Of a stretch of DNA of 44,676 nt, positions 1 to 7,895 are shown piece after piece; positions within the stretch are counted from its first letter, which is position 1, and every line of letters starts with the position of its first letter. Location of the stretch: assembly GCA_002311345.1 (NCBI GenBank), contig DCAA01000029.1:85003-129678 (forward strand). The letters are read 5' to 3'. Source of the DNA: Planctomycetes bacterium UBA1146 (GTDB lineage: Bacteria; Planctomycetota; UBA8108; UBA1146). The notes below the pieces were generated by a model that saw only the letters and a program-made list of their open reading frames with translations, was not told the DNA's origin and did no database searches. The translations under genes and the position numbers were made by a program.

Positions 1-21
1 TGCGAATCGATCGGAATTGGT

Positions 22-723
22 GTGAAGCGCAAGAAAAGCGCCTACTGGGCGGTATCTTGCTGGTTGGGCCTGGCGTTGTTGGGCTACGGCCTGCAGCCTC
101 TCGTCACCCCCCGGCGATCGAGCGATGCACAGCGAATGCTCCAGGAACGGATCATCCAGAAGTCGCTGCTCATCGATGCGGAAAATGCCTCCATCGTCGA
201 TCGTCAATTACTGCTCGATCTGTTTCTGCCGGAGGCCTCTAACTTCGAACTGGTACCGGCCCGTATGATTCCGTCGAGGGATCTGTCACCACTTCGTAGC
301 TCGGCGGTGATCGATCGTGGACTGGAATCACGACTTGCGCCTGGCATGGGAGTCATCGGTGCCCAGGGAATCGTCGGTCAGATTTACCAGGTCGGAAACG
401 GCTGGAGCCGCATCCAACTCGCCGATGACCCAGCTTTCGTGGTCCCCTTCCAGGATGAACAAGATATGCGTGGGATTCTCGCAGGAGGTCCTGGCCGAGG
501 TGTCGGGTATCCGAAGTTGAGGCTGGACCCACTGGTACTTGCAGAGGGTGATCTTCTCTATACCGATGGATCGGGCGGAGTTTTTCCGCCATCCATCTAC
601 ATCGGAATCGTCGATCAATCACGTATCCCCGCGCGCGACTCGGTGATTCGATTGCCAGCAGGACTCGATAACAGCCAGGAGGTTCTGGTGCTCACTCCGC
701 TCGATGTCGGAGGTTCGCCATGA
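22..723 (+). CDS. mreC: Rod shape-determining protein MreC
   Basis: MreC is the periplasmic scaffold that links cytoplasmic MreB to the PBP2/RodA wall synthase during side-wall elongation. The 233-residue product has one N-terminal membrane anchor (about residues 8-26), then the MreC beta-domain with a recognisable core (G-MGVIG-QGIVGQI near residues 108-122, then a YTDGSGGVFP-SIYIGIV stretch near 180-197). The start is a GTG at 22; no good ribosome site precedes it and the frame stays open to the window edge, so the gene may begin further upstream. It is short for MreC (usually 270-350 residues) and lacks much of the coiled coil. Its stop overlaps the mreD start by four bases. mreB would be expected just upstream, outside the window. 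Confidence 0.9.
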   Translation: MKRKKSAYWAVSCWLGLALLGYGLQPLVTPRRSSDAQRMLQERIIQKSLLIDAENASIVDRQLLLDLFLPEASNFELVPARMIPSRDLSPLRSSAVIDRGLESRLAPGMGVIGAQGIVGQIYQVGNGWSRIQLADDPAFVVPFQDEQDMRGILAGGPGRGVGYPKLRLDPLVLAEGDLLYTDGSGGVFPPSIYIGIVDQSRIPARDSVIRLPAGLDNSQEVLVLTPLDVGGSP

Positions 724-1202
724 GGTTGATGTGGCTCGTGACGATCTGCTTGCTGGCACTGATGACCACCACCGCTTATCGCCCGCTACTCGATTCCACC
801 ATCGCCACTGCAGATCCTGCGATGGTCTTGCTGGCATGGTTGGCCTTGATCGACCGAATGCCGAGAATTTTCGTCGCAATGACGATCATCGGTTTGCTGC
901 GTATCTGGTTCGGGATTGCCGAGATTCCCGACACCTTTGTTCCGCTGCTTGCAGTGATCGTCTCGGTACGACTGCTGAGACAGTATCTGGACCCCTATCA
1001 TCCGTTGAAAAGATTTCAGATTCTGATCCCGGCATTGCTGGTCGGGGTGATCCTGCAGTGGATTCTGCTGACGGGTGGCCTCGTCGGGGCGACCGAATTG
1101 GTGTTGTGGAGTCTGTTGCTCTCGGTCGTGATCGCTGGCCTCTTGTTACCGATTCTCGACCTCATGACACCCCTCTTGAGGAGTGCGCGATATCCTCTCT
1201 GA
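720..1202 (+). CDS. mreD: Rod shape-determining protein MreD (divergent)
   Basis: This is a 160-residue, very hydrophobic protein with about five predicted membrane helices and few soluble loops. Size, hydrophobicity and position between mreC and PBP2 identify it as MreD, the integral membrane partner of MreC. Sequence conservation in MreD is low, so the call depends mainly on gene order. Its ATG overlaps the mreC stop (ATGA), which implies translational coupling. The PBP2 gene follows after 36 bases. Confidence 0.82.
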   Translation: MRLMWLVTICLLALMTTTAYRPLLDSTIATADPAMVLLAWLALIDRMPRIFVAMTIIGLLRIWFGIAEIPDTFVPLLAVIVSVRLLRQYLDPYHPLKRFQILIPALLVGVILQWILLTGGLVGATELVLWSLLLSVVIAGLLLPILDLMTPLLRSARYPL

Positions 1203-1238
1203 GTTTTTGTGGACCGGACCTGTCAGGAGAATTGATCG

Positions 1239-3341
1239 ATGCAAAGAAGGCGTATCCTGTCCCTGGCGCTGCTGATCGTCGTGCTGGCGATGATCGTCGG
1301 TTGGCGCCTGGTTCAACTCCAGGCGGTGGAGTGGCGCCAGCATGCTTTGCGAGCTGCGAGTATTCATCGATCGGTACGATACATTCCTGCGCCTCGAGGT
1401 GAGATTCGGGACGCTCGCGAATGGCTGCTTGCCGGCGATGTGCCCGTAATCCGTGCCACTTTCGTCCTGTCTGAACTGGAACCGGTGCGGTGGGTTGCTC
1501 GCCGGCTGGCGAGAGTCATCGGGAATTCGTCCGATGCGTTCCCCTGGGGCGCGGACCAGCTCTGGTCATCGTTGCAGAAGGCCAGAAGTCAGTTGAGAGG
1601 TGACTTCGGAAGCGGCAAATCGCTCCCGGAGCATGCCTGGTTGAAGAACCTCGATCTGCTAAGCGGCAGGAAACTGATGGCCGTCATCGCAAGTCGACCC
1701 GAGGATTTTCCAGGCATACGTGTCGAAGAAGCTGGAGAGACCTGTTCGGTTTTCATCGATCCGATGCGTTTATTCGCCGGGGAAATTGGGATTCGGAGTC
1801 TCGAGCGGGAACTGAACCTGCCCCCCGGCGATCTGTGGCAACGTGTCGAACTGGTGTACGAGCGGGTCCAGGATCCACAGATCGAGATCCAGGATCGTGA
1901 ATGGATCTTTCGTCGGCATCGGCATTCGTTGCTCGAAAAGGTGCCAGATCACCTGGTGGTCAAGATCAGCAAGAACCCGGAGGATTGGCCAGGGATTCAT
2001 CTCGAGGAAGCTCACAAGCGAGTCCACCCCCGTGACCCCTACCTCGGGCAGTTGCTCGGCAATGCCGGACTCCCCACAGACCGGGAGATTCGTCGCTGGA
2101 AGCAACGTGAGGAACCGGTGATCGATCGGATTGCGCTTCGCGATCTGCGAACCTTCGAGGCTTTGCGTCCCTTTGCCCACCACAGTGCTGATCGAGTCGG
2201 ACGCAGTGGGCTCGAGATGAGCCTGGAGGAGATCCTCAGGGGCAAACCGGGAGCCGAAATCCGGATTCTCGATCATCGTCGCCGTCTGGTCGGGATGCCT
2301 CTGCAGGTGGCTCCGGCCGAGCGGGGCCAAAATGTCATCCTTGCGATCGATTTCGAGTTCAGTGAACAGTGTGGACGTTTCCTCCTCGAGGCAGGTATCG
2401 AACAGGGTGCCGCGGTCATCATCGACGTCCCCAGTGGCAAGGCATTCGGGTGGTGTTCTCTGCCGGCCCAGGGGATGGAAGTTTATCGGGATCGAGATCT
2501 CTATGCCCAGCGGACTCGATCGGACCAGGGCTGGTTCTTTGATCGCGTCAGTTCCTGGCCGATCGATCCGGGATCGACCTTCAAGACGGTGGTTGCACTG
2601 CTGGCTCTTCAGGCGGGAGTGGTACAACCCGACGAGAAGATCATCTGTGATGGTGTTTTGGATCGGTCGCAACCGAATCATAATCGATGTTTCAACCACC
2701 CTAGAGGCCTTGAACTGGACCTTCCACTGGCCATCTCCCGCTCTTGCAACGTGTACTTCTATCACCTCGGGAACCGGCTCGGTATCGACAGAATTGTTGA
2801 AGGATCTCGCCAACTCGGGCTATGGAAGCGGACCGACTGCGGAGTCCCCTCTGAGGCTCAGGGGATCAGTCCCACTTCCAATCCTCCAGGTACTGCCATA
2901 GGGCGGGGCTTTACCACCACCCCACTGCAGATGGCCCAGGTTGCACTGAGCATCGCTCATCGTGGAAATACTCCCGGGATCCGCCTGATCGATTCGATCG
3001 TACCGGAGGGGTTGAGGCCGAATATCGATGCCAAACATTTCGAGACCGTGATCGATGGCATGGTGTCTGCAGTTCGTGATCGTGCAGGTACCGCTTCGAA
3101 ACCCGAATATCGACTCGGCCGTTTCGATGTGGCCGTGAAGACAGGAACCGCGTCCATCACCGGATCATCTCAGCTCAGCAATGCCTGGATCATCGGCTTT
3201 GCCCCCGTTGTGGAACCGCGCATCGCGTTCGCGATCTCGGCACAAGGAGTAACTGGCCACGGTGGTGAAATATGCGCTCCTTTACTGTCAAAGATGCTCG
3301 ACTGGTTGGTCGAGAACCGTGAAATGGAGCTGTTGCGTTGA
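1239..3341 (+). CDS. mrdA: Penicillin-binding protein 2 (peptidoglycan transpeptidase)
   Basis: This is the class B penicillin-binding protein that cross-links peptidoglycan for cell elongation, working with the glycosyltransferase RodA. The 700-residue protein has an N-terminal membrane anchor (about residues 5-22), a long pedestal/dimerisation region, and a C-terminal transpeptidase domain. All three active-site motifs are visible: S446-T-F-K449 with the acylated serine, S502-C-N504, and K634-T-G-T. An AGGAGA ribosome site lies eight bases before the ATG. At 700 residues it is somewhat longer than typical PBP2 (about 630), with extra length in the N-terminal half. Its stop overlaps the TTG start of rodA. 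Confidence 0.93.
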   Translation: MQRRRILSLALLIVVLAMIVGWRLVQLQAVEWRQHALRAASIHRSVRYIPAPRGEIRDAREWLLAGDVPVIRATFVLSELEPVRWVARRLARVIGNSSDAFPWGADQLWSSLQKARSQLRGDFGSGKSLPEHAWLKNLDLLSGRKLMAVIASRPEDFPGIRVEEAGETCSVFIDPMRLFAGEIGIRSLERELNLPPGDLWQRVELVYERVQDPQIEIQDREWIFRRHRHSLLEKVPDHLVVKISKNPEDWPGIHLEEAHKRVHPRDPYLGQLLGNAGLPTDREIRRWKQREEPVIDRIALRDLRTFEALRPFAHHSADRVGRSGLEMSLEEILRGKPGAEIRILDHRRRLVGMPLQVAPAERGQNVILAIDFEFSEQCGRFLLEAGIEQGAAVIIDVPSGKAFGWCSLPAQGMEVYRDRDLYAQRTRSDQGWFFDRVSSWPIDPGSTFKTVVALLALQAGVVQPDEKIICDGVLDRSQPNHNRCFNHPRGLELDLPLAISRSCNVYFYHLGNRLGIDRIVEGSRQLGLWKRTDCGVPSEAQGISPTSNPPGTAIGRGFTTTPLQMAQVALSIAHRGNTPGIRLIDSIVPEGLRPNIDAKHFETVIDGMVSAVRDRAGTASKPEYRLGRFDVAVKTGTASITGSSQLSNAWIIGFAPVVEPRIAFAISAQGVTGHGGEICAPLLSKMLDWLVENREMELLR

Positions 3342-4546
3342 GAAGCTTCCTGAGCAGCGCCTTCGACGAATGGAGAGAAGGATGGGCAGGTGCCGCCTTC
3401 TTGCTGCTGGTGACCAGCATCTGGTTACTGACGGTGGGAACCATCTTTGTACAGAGCGCAGCAGATGGACCCGATGTTGGTTTCCCAGGCCCCTATGCCG
3501 TGAGCCACCTGCAGAAGATCCTGGTCGGGTTGATCCTCATGGCGATCATTTCCTGTGTCTCTCCCAGAAAGATCGAAAACTTCGCTGCACTCTTTTTCTG
3601 GGGAACGATCAGCGTACTGGTGTTGATGCTGACCTGGAAATTGCTACAGGGCGGCGTTGTGCGATGGATACGGTACGGAGGTTTTGGATTACAGCCATCG
3701 GAACTGGCCAAGATTGCCACCATATTATTTTTGGCGCGCTTGTTACGTCCAGCCAAGCAATCGCAAGGGTGGCAACCAATGCTGAAGATCGTCGCTGTTG
3801 CCGCGCTTCCCTTCGTGCTGATAGCATTGCAACCGGATCTGGGTACCGCTCTTGTTTTCGTCCCGACCGTTGCTGCCATGATGTGGGTTTCTGGAATATC
3901 CGGGCGCCATTTTGTTGTTCTGATGCTGCTGGGATCGTTGATCGCCGGTGCGGCCTTTCCCTTGATGCATGAATACCAGAAAGATCGGGTGCTGGCCTAT
4001 CTCGGTATTGGAGATATTTCTCGGGAAACGACTGGCGGCTACCAGGTGGCTCAATCGATCATCGCCATCGGAAGCGGTGGCCCGACAGGTAAGGGGCTTT
4101 ATCTGGGAAGCCATCATGACCTGGGCTACTTGCCCGAGGATCACAACGATTTCATCTTTGCCGTCATCGGGGAGGAATGGGGTCTTGTTGGAACAATTTC
4201 AGTTCTGATCGGTTTTCTGATCTTGATCTTTGCGATGCTCGGAGTGGCCTGGAACTGTCGCGACCCCTTTGGCCGTCTTGTGGCAGTCGGGATCTGCGCC
4301 CAGATCGGATTCCAGGCGATCGTCAATCAGGCGATGTCAGTCGGATTGGTTCCCGTGACCGGATTACCCCTGCCCTTCATCTCCTACGGCGGAACCTCCC
4401 TGTGCGTCTCGCTGGCAGCGATCGGGATCGTCATCGCGATCGCCAGAAGACCGGTCGAGGTGATCCACCCGGACGGTCTGAAAAAAGGGACTTCCGATGT
4501 CCGCAACCGTCCGATTCGCTCCCGTATATCGAGGCTCGACGCCTGA
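3338..4546 (+). CDS. rodA: Peptidoglycan glycosyltransferase RodA
   Basis: RodA is the SEDS-family polymerase that makes glycan strands from lipid II, paired with PBP2. The 402-residue product has about ten membrane helices and the SEDS signatures: a QPSELAK segment near residue 116, QPDLGTA near 167, the long extracellular loop ending in a DHNDFIFAVIGEEWG stretch near 268-282 (its aspartate is at the conserved catalytic position), and a SYGGTSL motif near the end. The start is TTG at 3338, giving a four-base TTGA overlap with the PBP2 stop. No terminator facing this gene was found downstream; the hairpin at 4584-4606 points the other way. Confidence 0.95.
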   Translation: MRSFLSSAFDEWREGWAGAAFLLLVTSIWLLTVGTIFVQSAADGPDVGFPGPYAVSHLQKILVGLILMAIISCVSPRKIENFAALFFWGTISVLVLMLTWKLLQGGVVRWIRYGGFGLQPSELAKIATILFLARLLRPAKQSQGWQPMLKIVAVAALPFVLIALQPDLGTALVFVPTVAAMMWVSGISGRHFVVLMLLGSLIAGAAFPLMHEYQKDRVLAYLGIGDISRETTGGYQVAQSIIAIGSGGPTGKGLYLGSHHDLGYLPEDHNDFIFAVIGEEWGLVGTISVLIGFLILIFAMLGVAWNCRDPFGRLVAVGICAQIGFQAIVNQAMSVGLVPVTGLPLPFISYGGTSLCVSLAAIGIVIAIARRPVEVIHPDGLKKGTSDVRNRPIRSRISRLDA

Positions 4547-4574
4547 TCGATCGTACCGGGTACCCTTTGGAGAC

Positions 4575-4606
4575 AAAAAAAGAGGCGCCATCGGGGAAAT
4601 GGCGCC
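4575..4606 (-). terminator. Intrinsic terminator, minus strand
   Basis: The stem GGCGCCAT/ATGGCGCC (4584-4591 with 4599-4606, 8 bp, loop of 7) is followed on the minus strand, after TC, by seven T residues (4575-4581). The plus-strand side has no T-run, so it does not terminate rodA. It shows that a transcript comes from the right, from the candidate RNA or from the gene at 5002-5310. Confidence 0.85.
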
Positions 4607-4800
4607 CCCTCGGAAAGAAATGAAGCAAGGAGGACAGCTGCGCTGTCCCGGGGAGACTCACCGGACCATTTGCAGGTCGGTGGCCTTGCGTTAGAGGTCT
4701 TCCGAAGAAGCGCCTCATCGACTCCCCTGTCCCAAAGAGCCCGCTGATAGAAAGCACCTGCTGTGCCAATCCCGGCTTGACTCGAGCGTCTCCTCACAAA
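4575..4800 (-). ncRNA. Candidate structured small RNA with intrinsic terminator
   Basis: The 455-base stretch 4547-5001 has no convincing gene. Read on the minus strand it holds successive hairpins: GAGG/CCTC plus CTTC/GAAG capped by a UUCG tetraloop (4694-4716); an 8-bp stem with one bulged C and a 7-base loop (4659-4682); a 7-bp stem GGACAGC/GCTGTCC (4632-4648); then a terminator. GGAGAC near 4793 can pair with GTCTCC near 4652 and would enclose the first two hairpins, giving a multibranched fold. I compared it by eye with tmRNA, RNase P, SRP and 6S RNA and found none of their hallmark motifs. The 5' end is uncertain and no clear promoter was seen. It could instead be a long 3' tail of the gene at 5002-5310. 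Confidence 0.5.
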
Positions 4801-5001
4801 CTCTTCAAAGGTAGTGAGTTAGGACAAGCGAGCGGATGTGGCTCTGGGATCCACAAAGTGACAGATGGATAGAATCTGGCCGCTGTTTCGGCGAGGACCG
4901 AAAACGGAACCCTAACTACATTGAGTGAATAAGGTTAGAGAAGCGAAAGGAAAATGATCACCGCTATCGCGGATCGAGCGAGAGTGGTCATTAATTTTCC
5001 A

Positions 5002-5310
5002 CTAAGACGGATCGAGTTGCGGCTGATCGGGCCGGATCCAGCCGAGAGTCTCTCCGGCCCCCACCACTTCTCCGGCTTCCGACCACTGTACGAGCAGGGT
5101 GCCATCGACGGGACTGGTCATCGGGTGCAGAGATGTGCCACGGCCGACGAGGAGCAGTTCCTGGTCCTTGTGGATCGATTCACCGGCGCGCACGTACCAT
5201 TCGAGCAGGGTTGGTGGATGATCCGCTGGAGCAGGGCTGTGGCCGCCAGCGGCGTGGTCATCGATCGATTGCATCGGCCAACGAATCGCGATTGCTCCCG
5301 GTTCTACCAT
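5002..5310 (-). CDS. Small lipoyl/biotinyl-like domain protein lacking the modified lysine
   Basis: The 102-residue product looks like a stand-alone lipoyl/biotinyl-type barrel. Residues about 36-92 follow the family pattern: a WYVRAGESIHKDQELL half resembling the 'G-V-K-D-L' first half, a hairpin turn, then SPVDGTL and AGEVVGAGETLGWI in the second half. The lysine that normally carries lipoate or biotin at the hairpin tip (ETDKA or EAMKM) is missing; the aligned stretch reads GRGTS. It is therefore probably not modified, and its role is unknown. Neighbours do not help: the dockerin gene lies 92 bases upstream and the candidate RNA downstream. The overlapping plus-strand frame reads as an arginine-rich shadow. 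Confidence 0.5.
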   Translation of the reverse strand: MVEPGAIAIRWPMQSIDDHAAGGHSPAPADHPPTLLEWYVRAGESIHKDQELLLVGRGTSLHPMTSPVDGTLLVQWSEAGEVVGAGETLGWIRPDQPQLDPS

Positions 5311-5402
5311 CGATTCCGGTCCTCCCCGCCGGCAAAGATCCTAGCCCCCGAATGGAGATCCGGAAAGAGATCGGTGTGGATTTGGCCGCGGGTAGATTCT
5401 TC

Positions 5403-6722
5403 TCAGGGACAGGCGTCGAAATCATCGCAAGTGAGGAGGTCCTCGGTCGGATCGATCCCACAGCTGTCAAAGGGAGGCGCCGGTGCATCGCCTCCGGAGA
5501 AGAGGTAGGAGAGCAACAGAATCGGGTCTCCGAGCACGACGCTACCGCTGTCGTCAATATCCGCGATCTTTTCGCAGCTCGGTGGCGGTCCGCCGTTGAA
5601 CATGTATTCGAGCAAATTGATGGGATCGCCCAGGTTCACGCCTCCACTGGCATCGAAATCTCCCCGGGTGAACTGCACTCCCAGTACCTCGGTGATCTCG
5701 ATGGTCGCTCCGCTGGTCGTCACGATCGCAGAGGTGGATCCCAGTGAGAAGACGATCTGGGTCGGCGGAGAAGGAGACTGAGGCACCAGTTCCTCGGAGA
5801 AGTCGAGCGTGGTAAGTCCCACCGGCGCGGTGGAGTTGGCCTGGTAGTGGGCGATGGTCAGTTCCTGAGAGTCGCCTGCCGGCAACGTATTGAGATCGCT
5901 GGAGAGGGAAACAAGACAGGCAACGATCAGCCCATCTGCACCTTCAGGGTCGATATCGATAACGAGGAAGTCGGGGCCAGCGCCGCCGTTGAGTGCGCTG
6001 ACAGCCGCACCCTCCTCGGCCGATACGAGCAGCAAGGAGGCGCCTGAGTGAGCAAGCCCGAACGAAAAGCCGTAACTGGGAACAGGTGCATCGACGAGCA
6101 CGAACGCATCGATCGATGCGCCCTGTTCGACCGTCGGTGCTGACGTAACCGCCGAGAGTGAGAAAGGCGGAAGTCCACCGATCTCGATCACCCCGGGCAT
6201 AACGACTGGCGTGATGGCGATGCCACCGGGTCCGACAGCGATTGTTTCAGAGATGGAAGTATCGCCGGGAAACAAGATGTCACAGTATTCGATCTGGGCG
6301 AAGGTGTCGTCTGCACCCAGCAAGAGATATTCGATGATGAGCATCTCGTGATCGGTGCTGATCGGGAGTTCATTGAGACCTATGAAGTGGATTACCACTC
6401 CCTGACGAAGACCGAATCCGGGAAACATGGTGCTCTCGACAAAATCAACCGGTCCACCGGCATTGGCGGTCAAAGGAGCCGAACCGTTTTCGAGACTGAC
6501 GACATCGACACTTGCATCCTGACACACCGAGATCGACCAGCCGGCCAGATTTCCACCGGGGTTATCCAGCAGCGCGGGAACATGGACAGTGGAACCCGAG
6601 GGGCCAGTATCGCTGGTATCGAAGTGAAAGATGTATCCGGGATCCTGGGCTTCGACGAGCCAACCCGAGGACAGCATCGAGCAGAGAAGGATGAAAGTTC
6701 GAATCAATTTCTGGTCTCGCAT
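5403..6722 (-). CDS. Secreted protein with cohesin-like modules and a C-terminal dockerin-like domain
   Basis: The 439-residue product has a signal peptide (charged start, hydrophobic core to about residue 22, cleavage near VEA-QD). Two diverged beta-rich modules follow (about 25-155 and 160-340), resembling cohesin-type or planctomycete surface modules. The C-terminus (about 355-439) has two calcium-binding dockerin-like repeats, DFDASGGVNLGDPINLLEYMF and DIDDSGSVVLGDPILLLSYLF, then paired cysteines. The start at 6722 is chosen because it gives a signal peptide and has AGGAG upstream; the frame stays open to 7157, but that extension reads as non-protein and runs into the next gene. This architecture is common in planctomycete exported proteins and need not mean a cellulosome. 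The function is unknown. Confidence 0.85.
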   Translation of the reverse strand: MRDQKLIRTFILLCSMLSSGWLVEAQDPGYIFHFDTSDTGPSGSTVHVPALLDNPGGNLAGWSISVCQDASVDVVSLENGSAPLTANAGGPVDFVESTMFPGFGLRQGVVIHFIGLNELPISTDHEMLIIEYLLLGADDTFAQIEYCDILFPGDTSISETIAVGPGGIAITPVVMPGVIEIGGLPPFSLSAVTSAPTVEQGASIDAFVLVDAPVPSYGFSFGLAHSGASLLLVSAEEGAAVSALNGGAGPDFLVIDIDPEGADGLIVACLVSLSSDLNTLPAGDSQELTIAHYQANSTAPVGLTTLDFSEELVPQSPSPPTQIVFSLGSTSAIVTTSGATIEITEVLGVQFTRGDFDASGGVNLGDPINLLEYMFNGGPPPSCEKIADIDDSGSVVLGDPILLLSYLFSGGDAPAPPFDSCGIDPTEDLLTCDDFDACP

Positions 6723-7107
6723 CGGAGATCTCCTGATCTGGCGACAACAAGGTCGCCCACCGGTAAGCCGGATTCCATCCAGTGGATTCACGGGTATCCG
6801 GTAATTATCGGACTCGAGGAGATTCCAGCCGTGACGGAAAGGAACTCCTCGCTCGCCTGGACCCTGCTTTCCATGCGGAAAACCGGTCAGATAGAACGAT
6901 TGTAGCACCACAACCGCTTCCGGGGACCCCCGCATCGAGACAGATTCTAGATCGTCAATATTCCGGACGATGATTCCCGGTTCGGTACCGAGCCATCGAC
7001 ACCAGCACCTTCTGCGCGACTTCTGCTTCGATCGATGTGGGCATGTGATTTGCATCCTTCCTTTCGTCACACCGATCTTCCCGAGCAACCGGGCAGGAAG
7101 GACCGAG
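6723..7107. other. Divergent intergenic region between the dockerin gene and the MamK-like operon
   Basis: This 385-base region has no supportable gene. It should contain promoters in both directions. On the minus strand a TACAAT -10-like hexamer lies at 6899-6904, without a good -35. Possible binding or structure elements are a 6-bp hairpin GGCGAC/GTCGCC just upstream of the dockerin start (about 6738-6755), an imperfect palindrome with a TAATTA core (6798-6811), and a palindrome TCGGTACCGA at 6982-6991. I recognise no known riboswitch. Confidence 0.4.
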
Positions 7108-7893
7108 ATGAAGCCACAACAGCAACCTGACCCGATGGCATTTCCGGGCAGTTCCATCCATCAAATGGAGGAGTTGCAGAAGAAGGGAATTCGAAAACTT
7201 CGCATCATCTCTGAGAGTCAGTTGAAACAAACTGCCAGGGAGGCGGTGGCACACGCGCTTCTTGAAGCACTCGATGGTCTTGATGTCCCGGATGTAGTCC
7301 GTCAGGAACTTCGGATCCGGGCGGCCAAAATTCTTGGCAAGGAACAAATCGAAGTTCCACAAGAACAGCACAAGGAACAAATCGAAGCTCCACAAGAACA
7401 GTACAAGGAACAAATCGAAGCTCCACAAGAACAGCAACTGGCTCCCGTAGCCGAGATCCATGTCTCCTCCCCACTGGTCATTCCCTCCGTTTCGAATCCG
7501 TCAGCAGACGTTTCGATCGGTGCGCCAGAGGTCGATGAAAAGGCCCCGGGATCTCCTCTCGGAAAACGCGAAAATGCGTTGCTATTGCAGCTCTCGCGAT
7601 TGATCGCACAGGACTGGAGATCAGAACTGGCGCTGGTGAGAGACTCCCAGCGTGCCCAGGTAGAAAGGCTCGAGATGAGGATTCAGGAACTGACGATGGC
7701 TCTACAGGCGACTGATCAGGTACTGGAGACGAATGCAAAGTCGCGCCAAGAACCTGCAGAAATCACGATCCCGTTCGATAACAAGAAATCAGAACTCCTG
7801 GACCAACTATTCCAGGCAAATGTGGCTCTGCGTGCCCTTTCTCAGGGGCAGAGTCAGGGAATCTCGCCCTCACGAGATGGAGAAGGAAAGTAA
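7108..7893 (+). CDS. Coiled-coil protein with an 11-residue tandem repeat, partner gene of the MamK-like ATPase
   Basis: The 261-residue soluble protein belongs to no family I recognise. Residues about 10-78 are helical. Residues 78-110 are three 11-residue repeats rich in Glu, Gln and Pro (KEQIEAPQEQY type). A low-complexity linker runs to about 150. Residues about 155-250 are strongly predicted coiled coil, with leucine heptads and no glycine. There is no signal peptide or membrane segment. The ATG at 7108 is preceded by AGGAAGGA at the right distance; an upstream in-frame start at 6970 has no such site. The gene ends two bases before the MamK-like gene, so the two are almost certainly co-transcribed and probably work together, perhaps as filament adaptor or anchor. 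In magnetosome operons mamJ, also a Glu/Pro-repeat protein, precedes mamK, but I see no sequence relation. Confidence 0.85.
   Translation: MKPQQQPDPMAFPGSSIHQMEELQKKGIRKLRIISESQLKQTAREAVAHALLEALDGLDVPDVVRQELRIRAAKILGKEQIEVPQEQHKEQIEAPQEQYKEQIEAPQEQQLAPVAEIHVSSPLVIPSVSNPSADVSIGAPEVDEKAPGSPLGKRENALLLQLSRLIAQDWRSELALVRDSQRAQVERLEMRIQELTMALQATDQVLETNAKSRQEPAEITIPFDNKKSELLDQLFQANVALRALSQGQSQGISPSRDGEGK
7339..7437 (+). repeat. Three tandem 33-bp repeats inside the coiled-coil gene
   Basis: The copies lie at 7339-7371, 7372-7404 and 7405-7437. Each encodes 11 residues of KEQIE(V/A)PQEQ(H/Y/Q) type. The copies differ by only a few bases, so the array is recent or kept homogeneous by recombination. 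The copy number may vary between strains. Confidence 0.97.
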
Positions 7894-7895
7894 CC

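Noticed and set aside
4584..4606. Terminator for rodA on the plus strand
   Set aside because: The stem is good, but the plus-strand side continues CCCTCGG; the T-run is only on the minus strand.
4575..4800. The candidate RNA as tmRNA, RNase P, SRP or 6S RNA
   Set aside because: No T-loop GTTCGA near the 3' end, no GAGGAAAGTC, no GGAAG..AGCAG SRP tip and no clear 6S single bubble were found by eye; a covariance search would be decisive.
4954..5508. Plus-strand frame of 184 codons over the lipoyl-like gene
   Set aside because: It is rich in Arg, Ser and Gly without any recognisable pattern, while the minus-strand frame shows a clear lipoyl-type layout.
6723..7157. Upstream extension of the dockerin gene to 7157
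   Set aside because: The extra 145 residues are Cys/Arg-rich and non-protein-like, run into the coiled-coil gene on the other strand, and would bury the signal peptide.
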